From assembly GCA_037577475.1 (NCBI GenBank), contig CM075183.1, forward strand, positions 18,984,781 through 19,048,780: a stretch of DNA of 64,000 bases. The letters are read 5' to 3'. Positions 25,701-34,640 of the stretch are shown in pieces (position 1 is the first letter of the stretch; each line of letters begins with the position of its first letter). The notes under the pieces were generated by a model. It saw nothing but the letters and a program-made list of their open reading frames with translations. It searched no databases and had not been told where the DNA came from. A program made the translations under genes and the position numbers. The stretch comes from Chaunax sp. Z400. Lineage: Eukaryota > Chordata > Actinopteri > Lophiiformes > Chaunacidae.

Positions 25701-26188
25701 AAGGGATGGCAATGCTTGAAGAGTGGAACTTTGAGAAGTATGCCGAGAGCATCGCAAAGAAGCACCTCAACCAGAACGTCAAACACGTATTGAAGGAGGG
25801 TGGTCGCGCCGGCAAGGCTTTAGTGATCAACACGGAGAGCCTGATTAGCACCATTCAGGTCCTCGGTGTCGCAGGAGGCGCCGCTAAAGCCGTCCAGGTG
25901 ATGAGCATTACCACGGGAGTCATGTCAGGCCTCTTCCTGGCTCTCGATGTCTTTTTCCTGGCCAAAGACTCCATGGAGCTCAAAAAGGGCGCAAAGACAG
26001 AGTTTGCTACTAAGATCCGGGAAGTTTGTAAAGACTTACAGGACGGGCTGCTGGAGTTGAATCGCATCAAGGAACAGCTGCAGAAAACCATGGATGGGAT
26101 AGAGGTGGAGGTAGAGGAGGAGGGGGAGGAGGAGGATGCAGAGGTTTTGAAGTCTGACCTGAAGAAACTTCTCGAGCTTGAAGAATGA
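13751..26188 (+). CDS. APOL-domain protein with amplified MQKVNPFK exons (APOL-like gene B)
   Basis: Spliced gene, 22 coding exons, 708 residues. Exons: 13751-13822, 13906-13965, 14035-14079, 14273-14332, 14419-14484, 14976-15035, 15125-15184, 16196-16255, 16666-16737, 16844-16906, 17011-17088, 18612-18671, 18834-18899, 19134-19208, 21058-21135, 21283-21336, 21708-21737, 23829-23906, 24010-24049, 24160-24205, 24370-24784 and 25700-26188 (TGA). The start ATG lies one base after a clear acceptor (ttttcag) and opens MKMFRRDKG. The N-terminal half is disordered and built of repeated exon pairs. The C-terminal half has LLAWWRSVEGWDEW, then the APOL hairpin (GLILAPFTAGASLIVTAVG), then a helical region ending in an acidic stretch and LLELEE. 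It is paralogous to the gene at 394-10611, with conserved 40-nt exon and phases. A membrane-inserting role is expected from the family; the cargo or partner is unknown. Confidence 0.85.
15590..15795. mobile_element. Dispersed DNA-transposon-like repeat in a gene B intron
   Basis: The segment beginning 'gtttccaaaaaagttgggac' and continuing 'aaatgcaatgatttgcaaat'-like sequence matches a repeat pattern I recognise as common in fish genomes. The intron 15185-16195 otherwise has no coding signal. At about 15845-15920 a second repeat-like stretch (ttattgtcatcgtgctcaga) occurs. Confidence 0.55.
17285..17960. repeat. AT-rich repeat with retroelement-like tail in a gene B intron
   Basis: It begins with ATA/AAT steps and 'ctttatttatacagcacctt', continues with 'tttacaaagtgctttgacag', a dispersed fish repeat signature, and then about 550 bp of A-rich low-complexity sequence. 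No gene is seen in it. Confidence 0.5.
18080..18480. repeat. Dispersed repeat, first of three related copies
   Basis: Shares ordered patches (gaggt..., tttgtctgtttttc, atccggatcgtcatct, gataatgcaatt, agatctacca) with about 31530-31985 and 48070-48770. The shared order indicates one interspersed family at different ages. No coding frame is seen. Confidence 0.55.
19555..19910. mobile_element. Non-LTR retrotransposon-like fragment with GATTGATTGA tail
   Basis: A GC-rich block (about 19560-19790) is followed by 'gagaaatgctctacaagtta' and 'tctgactgattgattgatg'. This is the usual form of a fish LINE/SINE 3' tail ending in a short tandem repeat. It lies in the gene B intron 19209-21057. Open frames across the GC-rich block are not convincing genes. 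Confidence 0.5.
20058..20925 (-). mobile_element. PIF/Harbinger transposon remnant inside a gene B intron
   Basis: On the minus strand, about 20596-20850 encodes a stretch resembling the N-terminal half of a Harbinger (HARBI1-like) transposase (CGIAKSSVCSIVREFCKAVC, VLMPIYIKLPKGDEL). It is cut off without the DDE core. The + side at 20058-20330 holds terminal-type sequence (ggctacattcacacct; tgtggcccaggtctgatttg), with a weakly matching inverted end near 20905-20925. It also contains a 14-bp tandem (20501-20548) and AACCTTG steps (about 20349-20383). The element is dead and spliced out with the intron. Confidence 0.65.
20596..20850 (-). pseudogene. Harbinger transposase fragment
   Basis: A roughly 80-residue open stretch with the helix-turn-helix-like segment SADLCGIAKSSVCSIVREF, typical of the region before the catalytic core. 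There is no DDE triad and no start in a plausible context. It is read on the strand opposite to the host gene. Confidence 0.6.
21738..23828 (+). other. Long gene B intron with no gene seen
   Basis: This stretch is AT-rich, especially 22000-22350. Three related segments at 23351-23366, 23475-23490 and 23606-23620 carry a TTCCAYGRYAAC-like motif (see findings). No exon with good splice signals and open frame was found. Confidence 0.5.
25455..25615. repeat. Dispersed repeat fragment in the last gene B intron
   Basis: The run 'ttttgatgaaaatctgttgc' followed by 'gtagtttttgtgtaatcctg' and 'gacacagacaaataaactg' is a diverged relative of the copies at about 9440-9575 and 62480-62625. Confidence 0.5.
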
Positions 26189-26465
26189 AGGACCGAGGCG
26201 GCCAGAAAACCAAACCAAAGCCTCACTGGCAAAATTGTAACGTTGGTGTTAATTAAAAGATTTCACCTTAGCAGAAGTTTAACAATCACTAAATTATTAC
26301 TGTAATTATGTCTTCCAAGAGCTGTTTTCTAGTATTATATTTATTTAAAATAGTCATTTTAATTATATTTACTAAACCCAAAGTGACTTTATTGTGATTG
26401 TGTTGCTGTCATCTGTTGAATCAGTCTGCTTCTTTATTAAAAGTTTTTCCTGCTCATACGTCTGT
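26189..26465 (+). other. 3' untranslated region of gene B
   Basis: A short AT-rich trailer. The variant poly(A) signal ATTAAA is at 26436-26441, with a T/GT-rich stretch following it (tctgtgatttttgt), which makes a cleavage site near 26460 likely. Confidence 0.6.
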
Positions 26466-27619
26466 GATTTTTGTATTTTGACAACTCAGTTGTGAGAGGT
26501 AGGAACTTGATACCCAACAGACGGGAAAAGGGAAGGAAACTCAAGCAGAGGATTGAGAGGTGGAGGACAGACAAATATCTTGTGGTTAGATGCACATTGT
26601 GAAGCACAGAAAAATGTGAACAAGCCGCCTGTCTTCTTGTTGTTAATGTTGACGAGCAAACGTGTCAAGTTTAATGCGGGGAAGATGATTGCATTGTGTT
26701 AAAATTTTGGCAGATAGCCGAAAAAATAATTGACTACGAGGTATGAATAAAACAAAACCCAAGGTTGAGCAACTCACGACTGACGTACGGAGCTCGGGAT
26801 TACTTTAGGTCACTCTCAAGCACGACCTTAGACAGACCCTGGGTTGAACAATTTCATTGACAAAATTGACAATATATCAGCTGCTTGCAGTAAAAAAAAA
26901 AGCACAACGTTTTTTTTCTTTTACTGACGACTGCAGTCTTAAAATTATTCAACCCCTGAATACCTCATAAGTACTCATCTCTAATAGTGAGACTAATGAC
27001 TGAATGTCAATAGCTCCCTTCTAGACTACAATTCGTCTGACTACTCTGACCTCTACAACCTGACCTCTTAGTGTGAAACTATGCCGCCTTCATACTAGCT
27101 TCAGTAAAATCCCATTTTAGCCGCCGTGACATGATCGTTTGATTTGACTTGTCAGTGAGATTATCAAGAACATAAGAGCAGATCCATTTACTGCAATTCG
27201 ATATCATGAAGTATACAAAGCTGTTGCAACATTGTAGGATACATAAAGTAATGCAAGATTATGTCTTTCACATTTCTTGGAACATGTCGCTGGGGAAGAA
27301 TTTTGTTTGTCAGTGAGAACAACATGGCCTTATTGTGAACGCTAAGGTGGTGCGATTCAATTTTCAGAGGTGACGGTTGAATTCCACCACTAAGCCAATT
27401 GTTTCCAAGACCAAAATAAAAGCTAATGACGTCTTTTAACAATTGTTATGTCTGGTGTCAGGTTAAAGAATAGTTTGCATTTCTGTACACATGAAGCAAA
27501 ACCACAGCAACGCCATTGAAGTTGTATGACTGGCCATCAGAAGAACATGGTAAGACCCAATTGGCCAATCAGAAGGCAGAAAAATATATTTTTTTTAAAA
27601 GGAAGCTTTTTTCCACTTT

Positions 27620-27684
<65 letters not shown>

Positions 27685-29170
27685 CAGCATAGAAATTGAT
27701 ACAACAATAAGTAGATGGTGAAAACTAGTAGCTATGATTTAGCCTTATTTTATGTTTGTTATTTTCTCATGGGTCTGGTAGTCCTATTTTCACAGCTTTA
27801 TTTCCTTCTTTAGGTAATAAAGTCAGATGTGACTATGTGGGTCAAAATCTTACTCAAATGGTGCTGTTCTTTATGTATTATGCTTTTTTTTTTTTATAAT
27901 TCAAATATAGACTCAGATATGCTATATGAGCATCTTTCCTACTTTTCCAGCGTATTTGATGATGAAGTAAATATTTAATAGTTTATATTTTAGTTATGTA
28001 TGCCAAAATGATGTTGGTATTATAGATACTGCTTTTCTGTACTATCCTGTCTACAGTGTGCACATTTGAAGATTCACAGATGTGTGTTGTTTTTTTTAGC
28101 AACATAGATACACTCATGTTTAAACTCTTTGGACTCTTTGTGGTTGCTGTCTTCATTAATGGGTGAATTCTATTATGACATGTCCGCTTGGTTCAGGGAA
28201 CACAGGTTAGATGAGTCTGTTAGAGTTTAATGGGTGTTGACAGGTGGCGAGGATAGATAATTATCAGAAATGTGAGGGAAACTTAGGCAAAGTGATGCAG
28301 AGAAACCAAGTCAGCTGCCTGGATTTTAATTCAACACAATGAGGACATAATGCAGATCAACAAGCAGAGCAGGATGTTTGTGGTTTCTTAATCTTTACAG
28401 CCTTACGTGAAAAAGACTGCATCGTCATAATCTGTTACAGGTCACAGGTTTTTGCAGAACACTCAACTACAGGTTGGATAAGCAAGTTTGGCCAATAAGA
28501 AGCACACAATTCATTTTGTACAGCTAAACTTACTAAGCAAGGTTTAATAAAGTTTGAGTGATGGTCTTTTCACCATGGGGCGTCACCCCAGAATTAATCA
28601 CATGAAACTAAAATGTTTGTATTATCCCTTATCAGTATTATCAGAGATACTCTAATAGTATAGAGATATGCCATTCTTAGAACTTCCGGGTATGTAGGGG
28701 GCTCTTGCGAGCTAGTCCAAAATGAATGGGGCTCTATGGAGCAGAAGCCCTGAAATTAAACGTTTATGGGGATTTTCTTGTCAACTTTCATTGTGTTTTC
28801 GATATAATGGTTTGATACAATAAATCTAAGTGCATTAGAGATTTTTTTGCTGCTTCAATTGTTGTGAAATACTGTTATGTAAGTGGTAGCATAGGTAGCA
28901 CTCTCTGGTAAGCCACTTTCCAGCATTAATAATCGGTGGAATATCTCTGCTAACCAGATCTACATTTAGCTGTCCAAAACTAAGGTCATCCTGTTCTTCC
29001 TTTAGATATTCATTCGAAACACTTTTTGCTTCAGCAACTGTAACTCACTGAATTTTTTTTGCTGGAGTTGTCAAACTTTTATACAACATACCCACAATTG
29101 TTTACTACAAAGGGAAGCAATTCAAACCTCTTCAAGAATATCACATACCTCATGAGTTGATGTCATGTAC
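26466..29170. other. Intergenic stretch without a supported gene
   Basis: No exon-like block with good splice signals was found on either strand. It holds a pure TA microsatellite at 27623-27682. The open frame on the minus strand at about 27188-27442 shows no motif I recognise. Confidence 0.6.
27623..27682. repeat. (TA)n microsatellite
   Basis: About 30 uninterrupted TA units. Confidence 0.98.
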
Positions 29171-29179
29171 ATGGTGTTC

Positions 29180-30600
29180 CTTTGTTACAACCTACCCCAC
29201 TATCAGGGTAGGTTGTAACACATGCTGGGGTAAGTTGTAACAATTAGACAAAAGAAGCATAAACAGAGGCCACACCATGTGATATACTTCAAAAACAGGT
29301 TTATTGAAAAAATCTTTGTATATATATTCTTAATCAGAGTCACAATGGCGACAAATGAATGTTGGTAACCCTGCAGTGCAGGCTTGGTGAGCCCAGAGAC
29401 TGCATTGGACACATTTTATCCACACTTCCTTTGGCTTTGAGTTGCCAAATGGTTCCATACAGACAAGACGAAAGTTTTCATCTTCTGAGGTCACAGAATC
29501 CTCAGCATTGGCTTTCAACGTTTTCTTGGTGGGCTTCTCTCCTTTTTCTTTTGTTTGCCTTTATTCTTTCCTAAGATACTCTTTCTTACATTTTTGCTTC
29601 CTCTTCTCTGTTGTTCTTCCATCAATGCTTGCTTCACTGGTGTATCGCTGAGTATTTCCGACTGCCTCTTCTTCCTGTTCCTGCCAGTTGTTTTCCTTGG
29701 CCCGGCTTTTGGAAACGGCTGTATAACTGAAGGACTGAAGGCCTGACCAGGACACAACCCTGTCTGGCACCTATGCTAGTATTCAGTTCTACTCTGGTCT
29801 CCAGTGGCTAACCTATCATATGCTTACCTCACGTGGAGTCAGTCCATAATACAGGTCTGCTGCCTGAGTCAAATAGTCGGCCAACACTTTCTCCTGGACC
29901 TCAGAGAAAACTTTGTTGCTGCTCCTGTAACCTACACTGGGAAGATCATTGGAACCCTGGTCTCTCAGCTTCTGCAGTGATTTGCAGTATCTGCTCAGAG
30001 TTACATGGGAGATCCCTTGTGCCTTTGCAACTGATCTGACTGACTTGCCCTTCTTTGTGACTTCATCAGATGCTTCTTTTAAAACACTGGCAGGCACACC
30101 TCTGTCAGTCTTTCGTTTCCACTGCCTAGGCTTTCTGTAAAATTATTAAAATCAATAAAATGTTACTGGTGGTATGTAAGGGGATGGTTGTAACACTTTT
30201 AAGAGATGCGTTACAACCCACCCCACCCCTGTCAGCCATTGTTTAGCTAGCTGTATTTGCTCAGTGGTTTGAAATTAGCAGAAGAAAATGCATCACCTTT
30301 TACCTGAGAAACTACAATTTAATCTAATATAAGTCATGCGGTTTTATCTGCAATAATATAAGTACTAAACAAAATATAGTGTTGGTCAAATAATTTACTT
30401 TCTTACCTCAAAATCAGTTTTTTCTCTGTAAAATCTGCATACACCTGTTTCCCACCTTGACAACCACCATGTGGGATCAGGGTGGAGGTGGGTAAACACT
30501 GAAATGATCATGTGACTCCTATCTCATCCCTGATTGCTCGAAATGGTGGTGTTACAACTCTCCCCATATTTCAACTATACCCGGTCTCCCCTATTTAAGC
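29180..30600 (-). mobile_element. Degenerate pogo-like transposon
   Basis: Read on the minus strand. The 5' end near 30600 begins gggagaccgggtatagttga, resembling a pogo-type terminal sequence. Motifs of the form ggggtrrgttgtaac repeat near 29190-29240 and again near 30200-30230 and 30550, as subterminal repeats. The coding part runs from a psq-type helix-turn-helix at about 30140-29828 to a C-terminal basic region and a zinc finger ending at 29330. The DDE catalytic core that should lie between is missing, and a frameshift separates the basic region from the zinc finger. It is a non-autonomous relic. Confidence 0.7.
29330..30140 (-). pseudogene. Broken pogo-like transposase: psq HTH and PHD-like finger, DDE core lost
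   Basis: The N-terminal part encodes ASDEVTKKGKSVRSVAKAQG then ISHVTLSRYCKSL, a psq/CENP-B-type DNA-binding helix-turn-helix, and ends in YYGLTPRE at 29828. Directly after it come a donor-like gtaagc and, about 83 bp on, an acceptor-like cag. The frame resumes in phase with AFSPSVIQPFPKAGPRK and a Lys/Arg-rich tail. A one-base shift in the A-rich Lys tract near 29530 puts the final part (IKCVQCSLWAHQACTAG then FICRHCDSD, a Cys/His PHD-like finger) in another frame. The catalytic aspartates are absent, so it cannot transpose. Confidence 0.65.
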
Positions 30601-31214
30601 ATGAATTTTCATAATTGAGAATAAATATTCAATCTTCTCCCAGTTGTTCAGGATGGGCCAGATCGCCACTGGGTTCACAAGGATAGTTAGTTCCACTCAC
30701 AAAGTCACACCTGCTCTGAGGCTGGTTTTCATCCAGGAGGAACAAGAAGACATCCTTCTGTTATAAGAAGCACTGAGAGAAATCACTTCCTAGTGCCAGA
30801 AACCAGAGGCTCTTCCATCCACTCACAACCATTGCATACCTTTCCAAATAACCTGAAAAAAGAAATCATAATACATTTTCGCAAAGAGGAGTTTATTCCT
30901 TATATATAGATATACTGTACTGCAGAAGCTACTCTTCTAATTCCTTCCTAATGACCTCATTGCCTTGTAGCACATTTAATGACACACTGCATGCCACATG
31001 ATATTGTGCAATTTAGTTTGTATAACCTTATCTTTTGTGTGCCAGACACCACTTTAATATGCACTGAGGCTAATCAGTGTTAGAGTGACAACCAGACAGG
31101 TTAGACACAGAAAGTCCATGACCGAGACTTTAATAATGCCTGTTATTGTTTATTATCTTTGCATTGTTGGTCCGTAACATTCTTCTGAATGAATTATGAA
31201 AAGTGTAAAAAAAA

Positions 31215-31500
31215 AACTGTCCGTCCTCATGTCTAGATGTACCTGATGACCTCACAGATCACCGCCGAGTACATCGTTACCTTCACTTTTGCCGCTTTGT
31301 ATTTACTAGGTACATCATCACAACCTCCTCAGACCGTCGCCATATTTGTTGTTGTCGACACTTTTGACACTTCACTGCCCTCCTGCGGTTGTATCGATGT
31401 CGACGTACAGAAGTATGGAGGCCTTGACGGATACACCGTTTACGGACGGACGGATCCGTTTACGTACGTAGAGGGAGCATAAATGGGTCTTAAGACAACG
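31215..31500. repeat. Interspersed repeat, copy 1 of 3
   Basis: Contains 'gagtacatcgttacct', 'tttgtatttactaggtacat' and 'acggacggacggatcc'. The first two patches recur at about 43030-43155, the last at about 51205-51305. It is probably one non-autonomous family. Confidence 0.6.
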
Positions 31501-31529
31501 CTTTGTCCCCAAAGGTTCCACCTTATTAT

Positions 31530-31985
31530 ACTGTAAAAAGGAGGTTATGATTTCACATGTGTCTGTCTGTTTTTTTGTTTTTTGTTGGTTCTTTTTAGTT
31601 TTTTTTAGCAGGATTCAACAAAAACTACCTAACTGATTTCTATCAACTTGGTGGGAGGTTTATTCTTGAGCCAGATTAGAACCCATTAAATTTTGGAGTA
31701 GATCCAGATAACTGATCTGATCCAGAATTTTCTTTTTTAATTTCTAAGGGAATACTTAACAGATCTCGATGACAAAAATCTGACATATTTAGGGGGTTGG
31801 TACCTATGAATGTGTGCAATTTGGTGCGGGTCCAAAACAAAAATCCAGACACCAGATTTATTTGTTTGGCTGTTGTAAATCCAGTCACCTTAAAGGATTG
31901 TTTCAGGCCTATGAATTTGAGTCAGGATAAGGTGACTGTTGGGCCGTGGCGGCGGTATGCGCTCTGGCCTTGTATTGAATGTTAG
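31530..31985. repeat. Dispersed repeat, second of three related copies
   Basis: Has 'gaggttatgatttcac', 'gtctgtctgtttttttgttt', 'tagcaggattcaacaaaaac', and near the end 'ggtgactgttgggccgtggc'. The same order of landmarks is seen at 48070-48770. Confidence 0.6.
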
Positions 31986-31989
31986 GATA

Positions 31990-33240
31990 TTGAAGTCATC
32001 TCACCTGCTCAACTTTAAAAACTCAAATAATTTGATTTTAATCTATTATTAAACTATTATCTATCTATTATACTGATTAGTTTGTGACTATAGAAGCACG
32101 TTTTCCCCACAGTCTCCAAGGCTATGTATTGTCAGTACAATACATGCAATTCTTGTTACTTGCATGTCTAAGAAAAACTTCAAATTTTAAAATAAATAAA
32201 AATAAATAAATAAAATGCTTAAAATTCACAAAATATCAAAAGACACCTGTCCAGTACATGGGAGATGTGCGACAAAAATGTTGATCAGTCTTTGAGTTAT
32301 GCCCCGGAAAACGTCATCTGAGACAAATCCCACTGACAAAATGAGCCTAAATTCAACTTGTAACCATGGAAATGAAAAAAAAAGATACATAACAAATGAT
32401 ATGAAATGATGAAAAAATATTAAAACGTTTTTGAGTTATATTCCGGAAACAAACTGTGATGGAAGGATGGACCTTTCCTATGTTCCCCTCCTCACTTACT
32501 GTAGTTCATGATGGAGTATAATAAAGTATAACAAATGTATTCATATTTGTTCCATAGTTCTCTGATATAACATTGCAATTCAAAAGTTGTCTCCCCTGAT
32601 CATAGGTCTGTAAAATGAGTGGACCAAACTAAATAATCCACACTGTCTTTCAAAGGCGGGACGTTTAGAGCTGCCTGGACTTGCCTGCTTGATAATTAGG
32701 GAGGTTTCTGGTTCACAGGAAACCGCAGAACACAATGGCAATACTAAAACACATACGAGAGCATGCACTGCCACTGACAAACCCGTTCTTGACAATGTGT
32801 CCCTGGTCCCATGACTGGTTTCATATAGCATGTCACTTGCAAATGCACACAATTACTTGCCATGGTGTTACCTCTCCTTCTTCACGACATTTACACTGGA
32901 TGTAAAAATCGTAGGTCCAAAAAAAGAGTTTTTGCAGTCAAATCCCAGAAGGCGGCTCTGTTTTACTGTTAGTTGGGGAAAGGTTGGAGGCAGGTGGGAG
33001 ATGAAGACCTGCTTTTGTAAACTTCCAGGTGGAACATGTTAAAATAGCTTCCAGAAAAGAAGGCTTTTATAATAATGACAACTTGCTGAGATACTCACAG
33101 ACATGATGTCTCTGAATGAAACTGACACTAAAATTCAAAATTTCAAAATTTGGGCTTTGCTAATTACTAACTTAAACTCACTGCCTTGTGGTAAAAGTTC
33201 AGATCTGGATTACCACCACACTGTAAATTGTAAGTTTATT
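31990..33240. other. Intergenic stretch without a supported gene
   Basis: No coding or RNA feature is recognised on either strand. Open frames here lack splice support and motifs. Confidence 0.5.
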
Positions 33241-33479
33241 AAGTTGTTGAAGGAAAATACATTTGTTTCCTTGTCTTCATCGTGTTAATTAGGTTATTGA
33301 CACACAAGGAAGAAATGCACTTAGAAAATAGCCTGAGACAAAGAGGATTTAATGATCTGTGACATGGTGAAATTCAGGTGTGCTTTTCCACACACACACC
33401 CTTCAGTCTCATCCTCCACCCTGTAGCAAAATTTCCCTGCCCCTTAGTTTAAATAGTGACACGGAGGAAACAGGTGTCA

Positions 33480-33634
33480 TATCTTCACCTGGGACCTCAT
33501 TAAGATCATCAGATTTGGCAGCAGTCTTCCCTGTGTGCCACACCTGAGACTAAAATTACACAAGATCGTCATTTCAAGGAGCTGCTTTTTGCATCTTATC
33601 GCGATTTCACTGGAACTGAAGAGAACATCTATAG
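33480..33634 (+). promoter_or_regulatory. Promoter and non-coding exon 1 of the DOMON gene
   Basis: The stretch 'gtttaaatagtgacacggag' is TATA-like and lies in a conserved block. A donor (atag|gtagga) at 33634/33635 ends the putative untranslated exon 1, which would splice to 34639. A near-identical block with the same donor lies at about 39150-39319, and its conservation supports functional importance. Confidence 0.5.
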
Positions 33635-33689
33635 GTAGGATAAAACAATGTATATGTAAGACATTAATATCTATTCATTAATTACTTCT

Positions 33690-33790
33690 GTCCAGGGTGA
33701 ACCCTGCCTCTCGCCCAAAGTCAGCTAGGATAGGCTCCAGCCCCCCGCGACCCTATACAGGATAAGCGGTTACAGAAAATGAGTGAATGA
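33690..33790. repeat. Common fish interspersed repeat fragment (gggataggctccagc type)
   Basis: Shows 'aggataggctccagcccccc' and 'gcgaccctatacaggataag' ending in atgagtgaatgaat, a pattern widely dispersed in fish genomes. It sits in intron 1 of the DOMON gene. Confidence 0.7.
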
Positions 33791-34044
33791 ATAATTACTT
33801 CTGGAGAAATAATATATGATGTAGTAAATGATATACAAATTTCTCTTCGAATCCCAGTCATTTTTATGATTTGCTGTTTTAAGCAATTTCTCAAAGCCAA
33901 CAATCACATGAATTGGGAAAATGAAACTTTCAGATCAATTAATAATATATTGACATCAAGTAAGTGATAGATAATTATGAGCACTTCAGTAACATTAAGT
34001 TAAACATGTAAAATAAGTGTTATGACACACACAATGTCATATTT

Positions 34045-34215
34045 AAATGGTAAATAGACTGTACTTGGTGCTCTTCAGGACTGATAACCAGTCACATGAA
34101 CACTCCCAATGGGAGCAAATTGGGTTTTAGCATCTTGCTCAAGGACACTGCGACATGTAGACTGCAGGGTCAGCGGATGGAGCCACTGAACTTCAGATGG
34201 GATAGGTGGACAACT
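34045..34215. repeat. Non-LTR retroelement tail fragment
   Basis: 'aatggtaaatagactgtact' followed by 'ttgctcaaggacactgcgac' is a dispersed fish repeat signature. Intronic. Confidence 0.6.
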
Positions 34216-34640
34216 GCACATATTAATATTTCATATCCTACATTATAATTTAATTCCTGTCATGGTGTTCTCATGAAATGTGAATTACAGTCTTCCCAAA
34301 AAACCACAGCAGGTTAAACAGCATTTACACTTTTGTCTTCCTATAATGGTACAAAAATATTATAAAGTTAGGTTTTGATTTTCATACTATCTCACGCCTC
34401 AATGCAAATGCAATCCATGGTGCTATCACAAAATATGGGTCTTCTATGGTAATGTCAGCCCCAAATACAGTGTCATGACAGTCATTTATAGATGAATGTT
34501 TATTATGTGTACTCAAATATTTGCTTTTAAATTTTACACAGAGCTGACCCGATACAATGTCTGTGACTTCATATCTACCTGTAGATGAAATTTCCCATCA
34601 TATCATTTAACTAAATAATCTTACCCTTCCCACTATAGGT

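Noticed and set aside
27188..27442. 84-residue minus-strand frame
   Set aside because: No recognisable domain, no splice context and A/T-rich codons. Likely chance or old repeat.
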